DNA of 6,256 nucleotides from Gammaproteobacteria bacterium (GCA_020027415.1 JAHRAW010000162.1:1-6256), one strand, 5' to 3'. Positions 1-4,865 are shown, numbered from the stretch's first letter. Program-made: numbers and translations. Notes: generated by a model not told the origin, from the sequence alone.

Positions 1-523
1 CGGCTTTTTTGCTCGCCGAAGCGTTACGCGTTTTATTAGTGGTGCTACGCTTCGTATCAGTGGCGTTGCGCTTCACATCAACCACTGCATCTACGCTCCC
101 GCCAACCTGTTCAATAGCCTGACGAGCGCCCTTGGTTGCGCCGACTCCGCGCAAGGTGACCGCCCGCTCAATTTTGCCGGACAAAATCGCTTTGGCGCGC
201 GTGATGTGCAGGCCGATGACGCCCGCTTTTTGCAATGATTCCAAATTGACAATTTCACCATCCACTTTCGCCAGGTCACCCAATCTAATTTCGGCAAAAT
301 GTTTTTTTGCCAACGAGCGAAAGCCGCGTTTCGGCAGGCGTCGTTGCAACGGCATCTGCCCGCCCTCAAAGCCGACCTTGTGGTATCCGCCGGAGCGGGA
401 TTTCTGCCCTTTATGCCCGCGCCCGGCGGTGCCGCCTGTGCCGGAGCCTTCGCCGCGCCCAACTCGGCGGCGCGCGGTGTTGGCGCCGCGTGCCGGCTTT
501 AATGTGTTGAGTCGCATGCTCAT
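1..523 (-). CDS. rplO: 50S ribosomal protein L15 (3' end beyond window)
   Basis: L15 binds 23S rRNA and is a late-assembly protein of the 50S subunit. The frame shows the glycine-rich basic N-terminal arm with GHKGQKSRSGG (residues 36-46), GFEGGQMPL (51-59), RRLPKRGF (61-68), and the C-terminal globular signature VTLRGVGATKGARQAIE (122-138). The start at 523 reads MSMRLN. A second ATG at 517 matches the start of E. coli L15, but a GAG lies 6 nt before the ATG at 523, so I prefer 523. The family normally ends near residue 145 (GGSVD, 141-145). Here the frame stays open to the window edge, giving at least 174 residues. The extra part is a basic K/R/T/N/A tail with three 7-residue repeats (149-169). 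The stop is not in the window. The identity is certain; the role of the tail is unknown. Confidence 0.97.
   Translation of the reverse strand, partial: MSMRLNTLKPARGANTARRRVGRGEGSGTGGTAGRGHKGQKSRSGGYHKVGFEGGQMPLQRRLPKRGFRSLAKKHFAEIRLGDLAKVDGEIVNLESLQKAGVIGLHITRAKAILSGKIERAVTLRGVGATKGARQAIEQVGGSVDAVVDVKRNATDTKRSTTNKTRNASASKKA
17..79 (-). repeat. Three tandem 21-bp repeats in the L15 C-terminal tail
   Basis: Three adjacent 21-bp units (59-79, 38-58, 17-37) lie in frame in the 3' part of rplO. Read as protein they are DVKRNAT, DTKRSTT and NKTRNAS. The consensus is D/N-x-K/T-R-N/S-A/T-T/S. The first two DNA copies are the most similar and the third has diverged. The unit length is a multiple of three, so gain or loss of a copy would keep the frame. 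Further K/S/A residues follow to the window edge, so more copies could lie outside. The repeats are seen directly in the sequence. Recent slippage is inference. Confidence 0.85.
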
Positions 524-607
524 GGCTTTCTCATCGCTCTGCTGTACGCACGATGCGCCCGCAGATGTGCGCGCATAATTTTCACGCCTACTTGCGCGGC
601 AAAAATG
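524..607 (-). other. L30-L15 intergenic spacer with possible hairpin and mini-ORF
   Basis: This 84-nt spacer is one of the longest in the cluster. On the mRNA strand it contains a possible stem-loop at 572-546: GCGCAC pairs with GTGCGT, and inside it TGC pairs with GCA around a GGGC loop, with an asymmetric internal bulge between the two stems. It also contains an 18-codon frame starting with ATG at 576 whose TGA (522-520) overlaps the L15 ATG as ATGA. Neither element has outside support. No promoter or terminator is evident: there is no U-tract after the stem. Confidence 0.35.
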
Positions 608-817
608 TTAGGCATTTTCCACCTGCGCGCATTTAAGCATGTAAGAAATCTTATTAATCATGCCGCGGTTCTGCGGCGTATCCGCCACTTCCACGGTTTG
701 ATGCATGCGCCGCAACCCTAAGCCGCGCGCGCACGCTTGGTGCTTTTTCAAGCGCCCATGCATGCTACGCACCAAGGTCACCCGCACGGTGGCGGAGTTC
801 GTTTTTTGCTTTGCCAT
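608..817 (-). CDS. rpmD: 50S ribosomal protein L30
   Basis: L30 is a small 50S protein that binds 23S rRNA. It is absent from some bacterial lineages, so its presence here is informative. The 69-residue product shows the family core: V-x-V-T-L-V-R-S (11-18), GRLKKHQ (21-27), GLGLRR (32-37), and DTPQNRGMI (46-54), followed by the final strand ISYMLK. It is about ten residues longer than E. coli L30 (59), with extra polar residues at both ends (KTNSA near the start, CAQVENA at the end). It begins 21 nt after the S5 stop, with only a weak GGTAG five bases before the ATG, so coupling to S5 translation is plausible. An 84-nt spacer separates it from L15. Confidence 0.96.
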   Translation of the reverse strand: MAKQKTNSATVRVTLVRSMHGRLKKHQACARGLGLRRMHQTVEVADTPQNRGMINKISYMLKCAQVENA

Positions 818-838
818 GCCGTCTACCGAACCATGCCG

Positions 839-1348
839 CTACCGAAGGTCTGCAACCGCTTTGCCGCGCTTGCTTGCCACATATTTAGGGCTGCGCATAT
901 CGCGCAACGCTTGGATGGTCGCCCGAATCACATTGACCGGATTGGTTGTGCCAATTACTTTTGCCAGTACATTTTTCACTCCCACCACTTCAAACACCGC
1001 GCGCATCGCACCGCCGGCGATGATGCCGGTGCCGTCCGAAGCCGGGCGCAACATCACCCGCGCGGCGCCATGGCGTCCGCTCATCGGATATTGAATGGTG
1101 CTGCCTTTTATGTGCGCCTTGAACATATTGCGCCGCGCATCTTCCATGGCTTTTTGCACCGCCACCGGCACTTCGCGCGCCTTGCCGCGCCCCATGCCAA
1201 CTCGCCCTTGCCCGTCACCAACCACGGTCAGCACGGAAAAACCAAACAGGCGTCCGCCTTTGACCACCTTTGAAACGCGCCGCACATTAATCAATTGTTC
1301 CTGATAGTTGTCTTTGCGCTTCGCGTCTTGTTCTCTGATTCTGGCCAT
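839..1348 (-). CDS. rpsE: 30S ribosomal protein S5
   Basis: S5 is a 30S protein near the mRNA entry channel and the decoding region; it influences translational accuracy and forms part of the spectinomycin site. The 169-residue product has the N-terminal double-stranded-RNA-binding-like domain with RRVSKVVKGGRLFGF (23-37) and VVGDGQGRVGMGRGKAREVP (42-61). The C-terminal domain carries PASDGTGIIAGGAMRAV (102-118) and TTNPVNVIRAT (134-144). The spectinomycin loop (S26 to R33 here) looks like the usual sensitive form, with KGG intact; that is inference. The N-terminus is a few basic residues longer than E. coli S5. It is preceded by a 67-nt spacer and no Shine-Dalgarno is seen: the leader reads AACCTAAAAACACAGCC before ATG. 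L30 follows 21 nt after the stop. Confidence 0.98.
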   Translation of the reverse strand: MARIREQDAKRKDNYQEQLINVRRVSKVVKGGRLFGFSVLTVVGDGQGRVGMGRGKAREVPVAVQKAMEDARRNMFKAHIKGSTIQYPMSGRHGAARVMLRPASDGTGIIAGGAMRAVFEVVGVKNVLAKVIGTTNPVNVIRATIQALRDMRSPKYVASKRGKAVADLR

Positions 1349-1415
1349 GGCTGTGTTTTTAGGTTGCGGATTGGCTTCGCTTGCTTAATTAATGAAATTG
1401 GTGAACTTAGCGAAC
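1349..1415 (-). other. L18-S5 spacer, C/A-rich leader
   Basis: This is a 67-nt spacer, A+T rich compared with the genes on each side. Its upstream end overlaps a short direct duplication of GAACTTAG (plus strand 1403-1410 and 1412-1419), and the second copy includes the L18 stop codon. The S5-proximal part of the mRNA is C/A-rich and has no AGGAG-like site. No promoter or hairpin terminator is evident. Confidence 0.5.
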
Positions 1416-1419
1416 TTAG
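1403..1419. repeat. 9-bp-period duplication at the L18 stop
   Basis: The plus strand reads GAACTTAG-C-GAACTTAG: two perfect 8-bp copies separated by one base, a period of 9. The second copy contains the L18 stop codon (1416-1418 on the minus strand). The hexamer ACTTAG recurs in two other spacers of this cluster (2367-2372, 3134-3139 and 3144-3149). Confidence 0.8.
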
Positions 1420-1772
1420 AAAACCAGCCCGTGCGCGCGCGCCGCCTCGGCGAAGGCTTTCACTCGACCGTGATAGCGGAACCCGGCGCGGTCAAACGCG
1501 ACCCGTTCAATGCTAAGCGCGCCGGCTTTTTTCGCGAACACCGCGCCCACTATGCCGGCGGCCTCCGCATTGCCGCTGTATTTCAGTTGTTTGCGAACTT
1601 GCGGGTCCAACGTGGATGCCGCCACCAACACGCGCCGCCCGGTTTGGTCAAACAACTGGGCGTAAAAATGTCGCGGCGTACGATGCACCGACAGGCGCAC
1701 CGCGCCTTGCCGAGCAATTTTGCTGCGGATTTTGGTGGCTCGTCGCAACCGTGTCTTTCTCTTGTCACCCAT
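1416..1772 (-). CDS. rplR: 50S ribosomal protein L18
   Basis: L18 binds 5S rRNA together with L5 and helps anchor the central protuberance of the 50S subunit. The 118-residue product is almost the E. coli length (117). It has the basic N-terminus (RKTRLRRATKIRSKIA), the family core RLSVHRTPRHFYAQLFD (26-42), VLVAAST (48-54), KYSGNAEAA (64-72) and the C-terminal signature FDRAGFRYHGRVKAFAEAAR (93-112). It ends in a phenylalanine, as in E. coli. It starts 11 nt after the L6 stop with no clear Shine-Dalgarno, so translation is probably coupled to L6. A 67-nt spacer separates it from S5. Confidence 0.98.
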   Translation of the reverse strand: MGDKRKTRLRRATKIRSKIARQGAVRLSVHRTPRHFYAQLFDQTGRRVLVAASTLDPQVRKQLKYSGNAEAAGIVGAVFAKKAGALSIERVAFDRAGFRYHGRVKAFAEAARAHGLVF

Positions 1773-1783
1773 AGCGCTGATGA

Positions 1784-2326
1784 TTATTTTTTCTTCGCTT
1801 GTTTGCGTTGCACATGTTCGTCCTGATAGCGAATCCCTTTGCCTTTATAGGGTTCGGGCGGGCGAAACGCGCGAATCTCGGCGGCAACCTGCCCGACTTT
1901 TTGTTTGTCCGCACCACGCACAACAATCTCGGTCTGACTCGGGGTTTCCACGCTCACCCCGGGCGGCAACGGATACACCACTGGATGTGAAAAACCCAAA
2001 CTGAGATTCAGTTTGTTACCTTGCATCTGAGCGCGGTAGCCGACTCCCAAAATACTCAGGCGCTTCTCAAATCCTTCGCTCACGCCATGCACCAGATTAT
2101 ATACCAAAGCGCGAGTCGTTCCCAACATCGCGGCTACGGACTTGCTCGCCTGAGATTGTCGCTCGGCGACCACTTTCAGTTTGCCGTCTTCCTCAACCAG
2201 CCCGGTTCCCGGCAGGAGGTCAAAACTCAGTTCGCCTTTTGCGCCCTTGACCTGCAACGAGCCGGCTGAGATTTTCACCGCCACGCCGTCGGGAATGACA
2301 ATGGGGATTTTTGCAATGCGCGACAT
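1784..2326 (-). CDS. rplF: 50S ribosomal protein L6
   Basis: L6 is a two-domain 50S protein near the factor-binding site; it contacts the sarcin-ricin loop region of 23S rRNA. The 180-residue product has the start MSRIAKIPIVIPDGV, first domain to about residue 80, then GFEKRLSILGVGYRAQ (85-100) opening the second domain, LGFSHPV (110-116), and the strongly conserved PPEPYKGKGIRY (156-167). The lysine-rich end (RKQAKKK) is slightly longer than in E. coli (177 residues). The leader is A/C-rich with only a weak AGAG before the ATG and contains an 11-bp tandem duplication. L18 follows after 11 nt. Confidence 0.98.
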   Translation of the reverse strand: MSRIAKIPIVIPDGVAVKISAGSLQVKGAKGELSFDLLPGTGLVEEDGKLKVVAERQSQASKSVAAMLGTTRALVYNLVHGVSEGFEKRLSILGVGYRAQMQGNKLNLSLGFSHPVVYPLPPGVSVETPSQTEIVVRGADKQKVGQVAAEIRAFRPPEPYKGKGIRYQDEHVQRKQAKKK

Positions 2327-2385
2327 GTTAAATGCTCTGTGGTTGCTTGGTTTGTGCTTGGTTTGTACTTAGAGTGAATCGGCGG
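2327..2385 (-). other. S8-L6 spacer with CA-rich leader
   Basis: This 59-nt spacer holds a perfect 11-bp tandem duplication (2345-2366) and one ACTTAG word (2367-2372). The mRNA strand before L6 is rich in A and C and low in G, so it should be mostly unstructured. No strong Shine-Dalgarno, promoter or terminator is visible. Confidence 0.5.
2345..2366. repeat. Perfect 11-bp tandem duplication in the S8-L6 spacer
   Basis: GCTTGGTTTGT on the plus strand occurs twice in direct succession (2345-2355 and 2356-2366) with no mismatch. On the mRNA it gives ACAAACCAAGC twice, upstream of the L6 start. The perfect identity suggests a recent duplication. Confidence 0.9.
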
Positions 2386-2781
2386 CTAAAACACCGTGCA
2401 CAGCACTTCGCCGCCGAGTTGTTTCTGGCGTGCCAATTTGTCGCTCATCACGCCTTGCGAAGTGGAGATTAGCGCGACCCCAAGCCCGTCGCGCACCGCC
2501 GGCAACTCCGTGCTGCGCGCATAAATGCGACACCCGGGGCGGCTGGCGCGCTTGATTTCTTCAATCACCGGACTGCCCTGAAAATACTTCAAGCGCACTT
2601 GCAAAGTTTTGGCGGCGCCTTCGCCATGAACTTCAGAGCCTTCAATATAGCCTTCCGCTTGCAACACCACGGCGATGGCTGCTTTGCTGCGCGAAGCCGG
2701 CATGCACACGCTGACTTTGTTGGCTTGCGAAGCGTTGCGGATGCGCGTTAGCATATCGGCGATCGGGTCGGACATACTCAT
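2386..2781 (-). CDS. rpsH: 30S ribosomal protein S8
   Basis: S8 is a primary 16S rRNA-binding protein (helix 21). In E. coli it also represses its own operon by binding mRNA around the L5 start. The 131-residue product has MSMSDPIADMLTRIRN (1-16), LKYFQG (64-69), RPGCRIYA (81-88) and the rRNA-binding signature STSQGVMSD (106-114), ending in LGGEVLCTVF. The same frame stays open upstream to 2979, but the true start is the ATG at 2781. AAGGAGA (2790-2796) lies 8-9 nt before it and the protein then matches the E. coli start. The residues STSQGVMSD fit an RNA-binding-competent S8; whether it also regulates here is not shown. Confidence 0.98.
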   Translation of the reverse strand: MSMSDPIADMLTRIRNASQANKVSVCMPASRSKAAIAVVLQAEGYIEGSEVHGEGAAKTLQVRLKYFQGSPVIEEIKRASRPGCRIYARSTELPAVRDGLGVALISTSQGVMSDKLARQKQLGGEVLCTVF

Positions 2782-2789
2782 CGTTTTAG

Positions 2790-2796
2790 TCTCCTT
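2790..2796 (-). promoter_or_regulatory. Strong Shine-Dalgarno of rpsH overlapping the rpsN stop
   Basis: The mRNA reads TGG-TAA-AGGAGAC just before S8. The AAGGAG site shares its first A with the S14 stop codon TAA. It is the best Shine-Dalgarno in the window. It fixes the S8 start at 2781 and places S8 initiation directly behind ribosomes finishing S14. Confidence 0.85.
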
Positions 2797-3101
2797 TACC
2801 AACTGGATTTGACCACGCCAGGCGCTTCGCCGCGCATGATGACTTCGCGCAGTTTGTTGCGGCACAGCCCGAATTTTCTGAAATAGCCGCGCCCGCGCCC
2901 GGTCAGCGCGCAACGATTGCGTTGCCGTGAACGGCTTGAATCGCGCGGCAATTTCTGCAACGCCAACATCGCCTCCCACTGCTCATTGGCACTGGTTTGT
3001 TGGGCGGCGATGGTCTTGACCAGTTGGGCGCGCTGCGGCGCGTGTTTTTCAACCAACTGCCGCCGCTTATGTTCCCGCGCAATAATGGATTTCTTTGCCA
3101 T
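2796..3101 (-). CDS. rpsN: 30S ribosomal protein S14 (long, zinc-free type)
   Basis: S14 is a 30S head protein contacting 16S rRNA near S3 and S10. The 101-residue product is the long form typical of Proteobacteria, not the 61-residue zinc-ribbon form: only single cysteines (C64, C80) and no CxxC pairs are present. The signatures are LPRDSS (51-56), RQRNRC (59-64), TGRGRGYFRKFGL (67-79), R-x-K-LRE, and the terminal MRGEAPGVVKSSW. Its start has an AGAGG about 10 nt upstream. It follows L5 by 44 nt and precedes S8 by 14 nt, with the stop codon overlapping the S8 ribosome-binding site. Confidence 0.98.
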   Translation of the reverse strand: MAKKSIIAREHKRRQLVEKHAPQRAQLVKTIAAQQTSANEQWEAMLALQKLPRDSSRSRQRNRCALTGRGRGYFRKFGLCRNKLREVIMRGEAPGVVKSSW

Positions 3102-3111
3102 TGATTTAATG

Positions 3112-3116
3112 CCTCT
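3112..3116 (-). promoter_or_regulatory. Ribosome-binding site of rpsN
   Basis: AGAGG on the mRNA strand lies 10 nt before the ATG at 3101. It falls at the downstream end of the tandem repeat in the L5-S14 spacer, so the repeat has supplied or preserved the initiation signal. Confidence 0.6.
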
Positions 3117-3151
3117 TCGTTTCGCTTCGTTCCACTTAGTTTTACTTAGTT
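3112..3151. repeat. 20-bp imperfect tandem repeat, itself 10+10, in the L5-S14 spacer
   Basis: Two adjacent 20-bp units (3132-3151 and 3112-3131) match at 15 of 20 positions. Each unit is itself built of two about 10-bp halves following the mRNA-strand pattern AAC-T/G-AAG. The array begins in the last sense codon of L5 (AAC, Asn), contains the L5 stop, and ends in the AGAGG that serves as ribosome-binding site for S14. It accounts for most of the 44-nt spacer. Confidence 0.8.
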
Positions 3152-3685
3152 CTGCACCGGAAAATTAATCGCCTTCAACAATGCTTTGGCATGCTGGTCG
3201 GTGCGGGCGGTGGTGGTGATGCAAATATCCATGCCGCGCGTGGCGTCAATGGTGTCGTAGTCAATTTCGGGAAACACAATCTGCTCTTTAAGCCCGAAAC
3301 TATAGTTGCCGCGCCCATCAAACGACTTGGCGGACAAGCCGCGAAAATCGCGGATGCGCGGGATTGCCACATTAATCAGGCGCTCCATGAATTCATACAT
3401 GCGCTCGCGTCGCAGCGTGACTTTCGCGCCAATCGGCCAGCCTTCGCGAATTTTGAACGCCGCTTCAGATTTTCTCGCTTTGGTGATGACCGCTTTCTGT
3501 CCGCTGATTCGCGCCAGATCGCCGGCCGCCGCCGGCAACACTTTCTTGTTCGCCACCGCCTCGCCCAAGCCTATGTTCAAGGTGATTTTGCTGAGGCGGG
3601 GCGTCTGCATGTTGCTGCGCAAGTTTAATTGCTTGCGCAACGCCGGCTCAATTTGCTCTTTGAACTGCTGTTGTAATTTAGCCAT
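3146..3685 (-). CDS. rplE: 50S ribosomal protein L5
   Basis: L5 binds 5S rRNA and forms part of the central protuberance, contacting the P-site tRNA and the 30S head. The 179-residue product has exactly the E. coli length. The signatures are KITLNIGLGEAV (33-44), SGQKAVITKARKS (61-73), KIREGWPIGAKVTLR (78-92), PRIRDFRGLSAKSFDGRGNY (109-128), FPEIDYD (138-144) and DICITTTA (153-160). The start gives MAKLQQQFKE. There is no Shine-Dalgarno: the leader before ATG reads CAACGGCAACCAACC. The 88-nt spacer upstream corresponds to the place where E. coli S8 binds mRNA to repress the operon. Confidence 0.98.
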   Translation of the reverse strand: MAKLQQQFKEQIEPALRKQLNLRSNMQTPRLSKITLNIGLGEAVANKKVLPAAAGDLARISGQKAVITKARKSEAAFKIREGWPIGAKVTLRRERMYEFMERLINVAIPRIRDFRGLSAKSFDGRGNYSFGLKEQIVFPEIDYDTIDATRGMDICITTTARTDQHAKALLKAINFPVQN

Positions 3686-3773
3686 GGTTGGTTGCCGTTG
3701 ATTGGCGTTGGTCGCTTAAGGCGGGTCGACTAAGAGTTGGGTTCGTTAAGGTGGCTGGTCTTGGGCGGCTGGC
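3686..3773 (-). other. L24-L5 spacer: no visible S8 operator
   Basis: At 88 nt this is the longest spacer in the window. On the mRNA strand it is strongly C/A-rich and poor in G and I find no stable hairpin in it. It contains related words: GTGGCTGG (3751-3758) and GCGGCTGG (3765-3772) on the plus strand, and a diverged pair around CTTAAG/GTTAAG (3704-3723 and 3737-3752). In E. coli the corresponding region, with the start of rplE, holds the S8 translational operator; no such structure is recognisable in the spacer itself. I did not fold the first codons of rplE. Confidence 0.5.
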
Positions 3774-4103
3774 TCAAGTCAGGTCAACCACTTCGCCGTT
3801 GGAAACGAAATAGCGAACTTTGCGCCCGTCTTTCAAAGTTTTAAAGCCGACGCGTTCGCCCTTGCCGCTGGCGGGGTTGTATAACGCCAGATTGGACATG
3901 TGAATCGGCGCCTCTTTCTCAATAATACCGCCGCTTTCCCCACTCTTGGGATTGCCGCGGGTATGGCGTTTGATCAGGCACGCATTATCCACCAACGCGC
4001 GTCCGCCGCGCTCGTCTTTGAGCACGCGCAACACATTGCCGCGCTTGCCCTTGTCGCGACCGGCGATGACCACTACATCATCCCCTTTTTTGATTCGTTG
4101 CAT
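3774..4103 (-). CDS. rplX: 50S ribosomal protein L24
   Basis: L24 is an assembly-initiator protein of the 50S subunit that binds 23S rRNA and lies near the polypeptide exit tunnel. The 109-residue product contains the KOW motif at the N-terminus (about residues 5-31), with the characteristic GDDVVVIAGRDKGKRGNVLRV. It then has GGIIEKEAPIHMSNLALYNP (58-77) and VGFKTLKDGRKVRYF (84-98), as in other L24 proteins. It is a few residues longer than in E. coli (104). The start at 4103 has a purine-rich AGAGAGA a few bases upstream. A 66-nt spacer precedes it and an 88-nt spacer follows. Confidence 0.98.
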   Translation of the reverse strand: MQRIKKGDDVVVIAGRDKGKRGNVLRVLKDERGGRALVDNACLIKRHTRGNPKSGESGGIIEKEAPIHMSNLALYNPASGKGERVGFKTLKDGRKVRYFVSNGEVVDLT

Positions 4104-4169
4104 GGTTATTGTCTCTCTATCGGACGGTGTTTTTAAGCGCCGGCATACGGCGGCATAAATGATGCATCG
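4104..4169 (-). other. L14-L24 spacer
   Basis: This 66-nt spacer carries a near-perfect 10-bp tandem duplication (4138-4157) and an 8-bp palindrome GATGCATC (4161-4168). Near the L24 end the mRNA has AGAGAGA, usable as a weak ribosome-binding site. No promoter or terminator stands out. Confidence 0.45.
4138..4157. repeat. 10-bp tandem duplication in the L14-L24 spacer
   Basis: CGCCGGCATA (4138-4147) is followed directly by CGGCGGCATA (4148-4157) on the plus strand: nine of ten positions agree. It lies between the L14 stop and the L24 start. Confidence 0.8.
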
Positions 4170-4538
4170 TTACAGCACTTCGGGAGCCAAAGAAATGATT
4201 CGCATGAACTTCTCGGAGCGCAGTTCGCGCGTCACCGGACCGAAAATACGGGTGCCGAGCGGCTGGTGGCTGGCGTTCAGCAGCACCGCCGAATTGCGGT
4301 CAAAGCGAATCACCGAACCATCCGGGCGGCGCACTCCGCTGCGCGTGCGCACCACCACCGCATCGTAAATATCGCCTTTTTTGACGCGGCTGTTCGGCAA
4401 CGCCTCCTTGATGCTAATTTTGATGATGTCGCCGATACCGGCGTAGCGGCGTTTTGAGCCACCCAAAACCTTGATGCACATAACCCGTTTTGCACCGCTG
4501 TTGTCGGCAACCGAAAGTACAGTCTGCATTTGAATCAT
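4170..4538 (-). CDS. rplN: 50S ribosomal protein L14
   Basis: L14 is a highly conserved 50S interface protein that contacts 16S rRNA in the bridge between subunits; in E. coli it is also the target of the silencing factor RsfS. From the ATG at 4538 the product is 122 residues: MIQMQT, VADNSGAKRVMCIKVLGG (10-27), RRYAGIGDIIKISIKEA (30-46), VKKGDIYDAVVVRT (52-65), RRPDGSVIRFD (70-80) and GTRIFGPVTRELRSEKFMRIISLAPEVL at the end. A GTG at 4547 would add MGA, overlap the S17 stop, and sit 4 nt after a GGGAG. The ATG sits 13 nt after the same GGGAG. I prefer 4538 because L14 proteins start with MIQ. Only 8 nt separate it from S17. Confidence 0.97.
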   Translation of the reverse strand: MIQMQTVLSVADNSGAKRVMCIKVLGGSKRRYAGIGDIIKISIKEALPNSRVKKGDIYDAVVVRTRSGVRRPDGSVIRFDRNSAVLLNASHQPLGTRIFGPVTRELRSEKFMRIISLAPEVL

Positions 4539-4546
4539 AGCGCCCA

Positions 4547-4852
4547 CTAAGCTCCCTTGCTGACCACTTCAAGCAACCGCCAACTCTTCGTTTTTGACAG
4601 CGGGCGGCAAGTTTCAACCACCACATTGTCCCCCACGCGGCACTCGTTTTTTTCATCGTGCGCATGCACTTTGGTTGACCGCCGAATGTATTTTTTATAC
4701 AGCGGATGCTTAATCTTGCGCTCAATCAAAACGGTAATGGTTTTGTCGGCGCCGGCTTTAATCACATTGCCCTGCAACGAATGCGCCGCAGTCTGCGTTG
4801 CAGCCTGAGTTTGCTGCTGCGCTTTGGTTTTTTCAGTGCTCTCGGTCGCCAT
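4547..4852 (-). CDS. rpsQ: 30S ribosomal protein S17 with N-terminal extension
   Basis: S17 is a primary 16S rRNA-binding protein with an OB fold in the 30S body. The 101-residue product has the core LQGNVIKAGADKTITVLIER (26-45), KHPLYKKYIRRSTKVHAHDE (48-67) and the signature CRPLSKTKSWRLLEVV (82-97). E. coli S17 has 84 residues, and aligning LQG shows about 18 extra residues here at the N-terminus: a polar T/E/K then Q/T/A-rich stretch (AQQQTQAATQTAA, 11-23). The start at 4852 is supported by AAGG 8 nt upstream. The frame is open further upstream to 4921 but that part overlaps L29 in another frame. A later start would have to use a non-ATG codon, as no second in-frame ATG occurs in the extension. 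Confidence 0.96.
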   Translation of the reverse strand: MATESTEKTKAQQQTQAATQTAAHSLQGNVIKAGADKTITVLIERKIKHPLYKKYIRRSTKVHAHDEKNECRVGDNVVVETCRPLSKTKSWRLLEVVSKGA

Positions 4853-4865
4853 TTGAATTGCCTTA

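Noticed and set aside
17..79. CRISPR-like array
   Set aside because: The 21-bp units are contiguous with no spacers and stay in frame within L15, so they are a coding tandem repeat.
91..462. Minus-strand open frame of 123 codons in another frame of L15
   Set aside because: The true L15 frame from 523 covers the same DNA with all family motifs, so this is an out-of-frame shadow.
132..578. Plus-strand open frame of 148 codons
   Set aside because: It lies antisense to L15 and its spacer. The translation has no recognisable family and is explained by G+C-rich codon structure on the minus strand.
737..1273. Plus-strand open frame of 178 codons
   Set aside because: Antisense to S5 and L30; the histidine/arginine-rich translation is typical of a complement shadow.
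2386..2979. S8 as a 197-residue protein with a 66-residue N-terminal extension
   Set aside because: The extra part overlaps S14 in another frame, while a strong Shine-Dalgarno and the MSMSDPIADML start point to 2781.
4161..4168. Palindrome GATGCATC as an operator
   Set aside because: A single 8-bp palindrome in a spacer with no other signal; easily chance.
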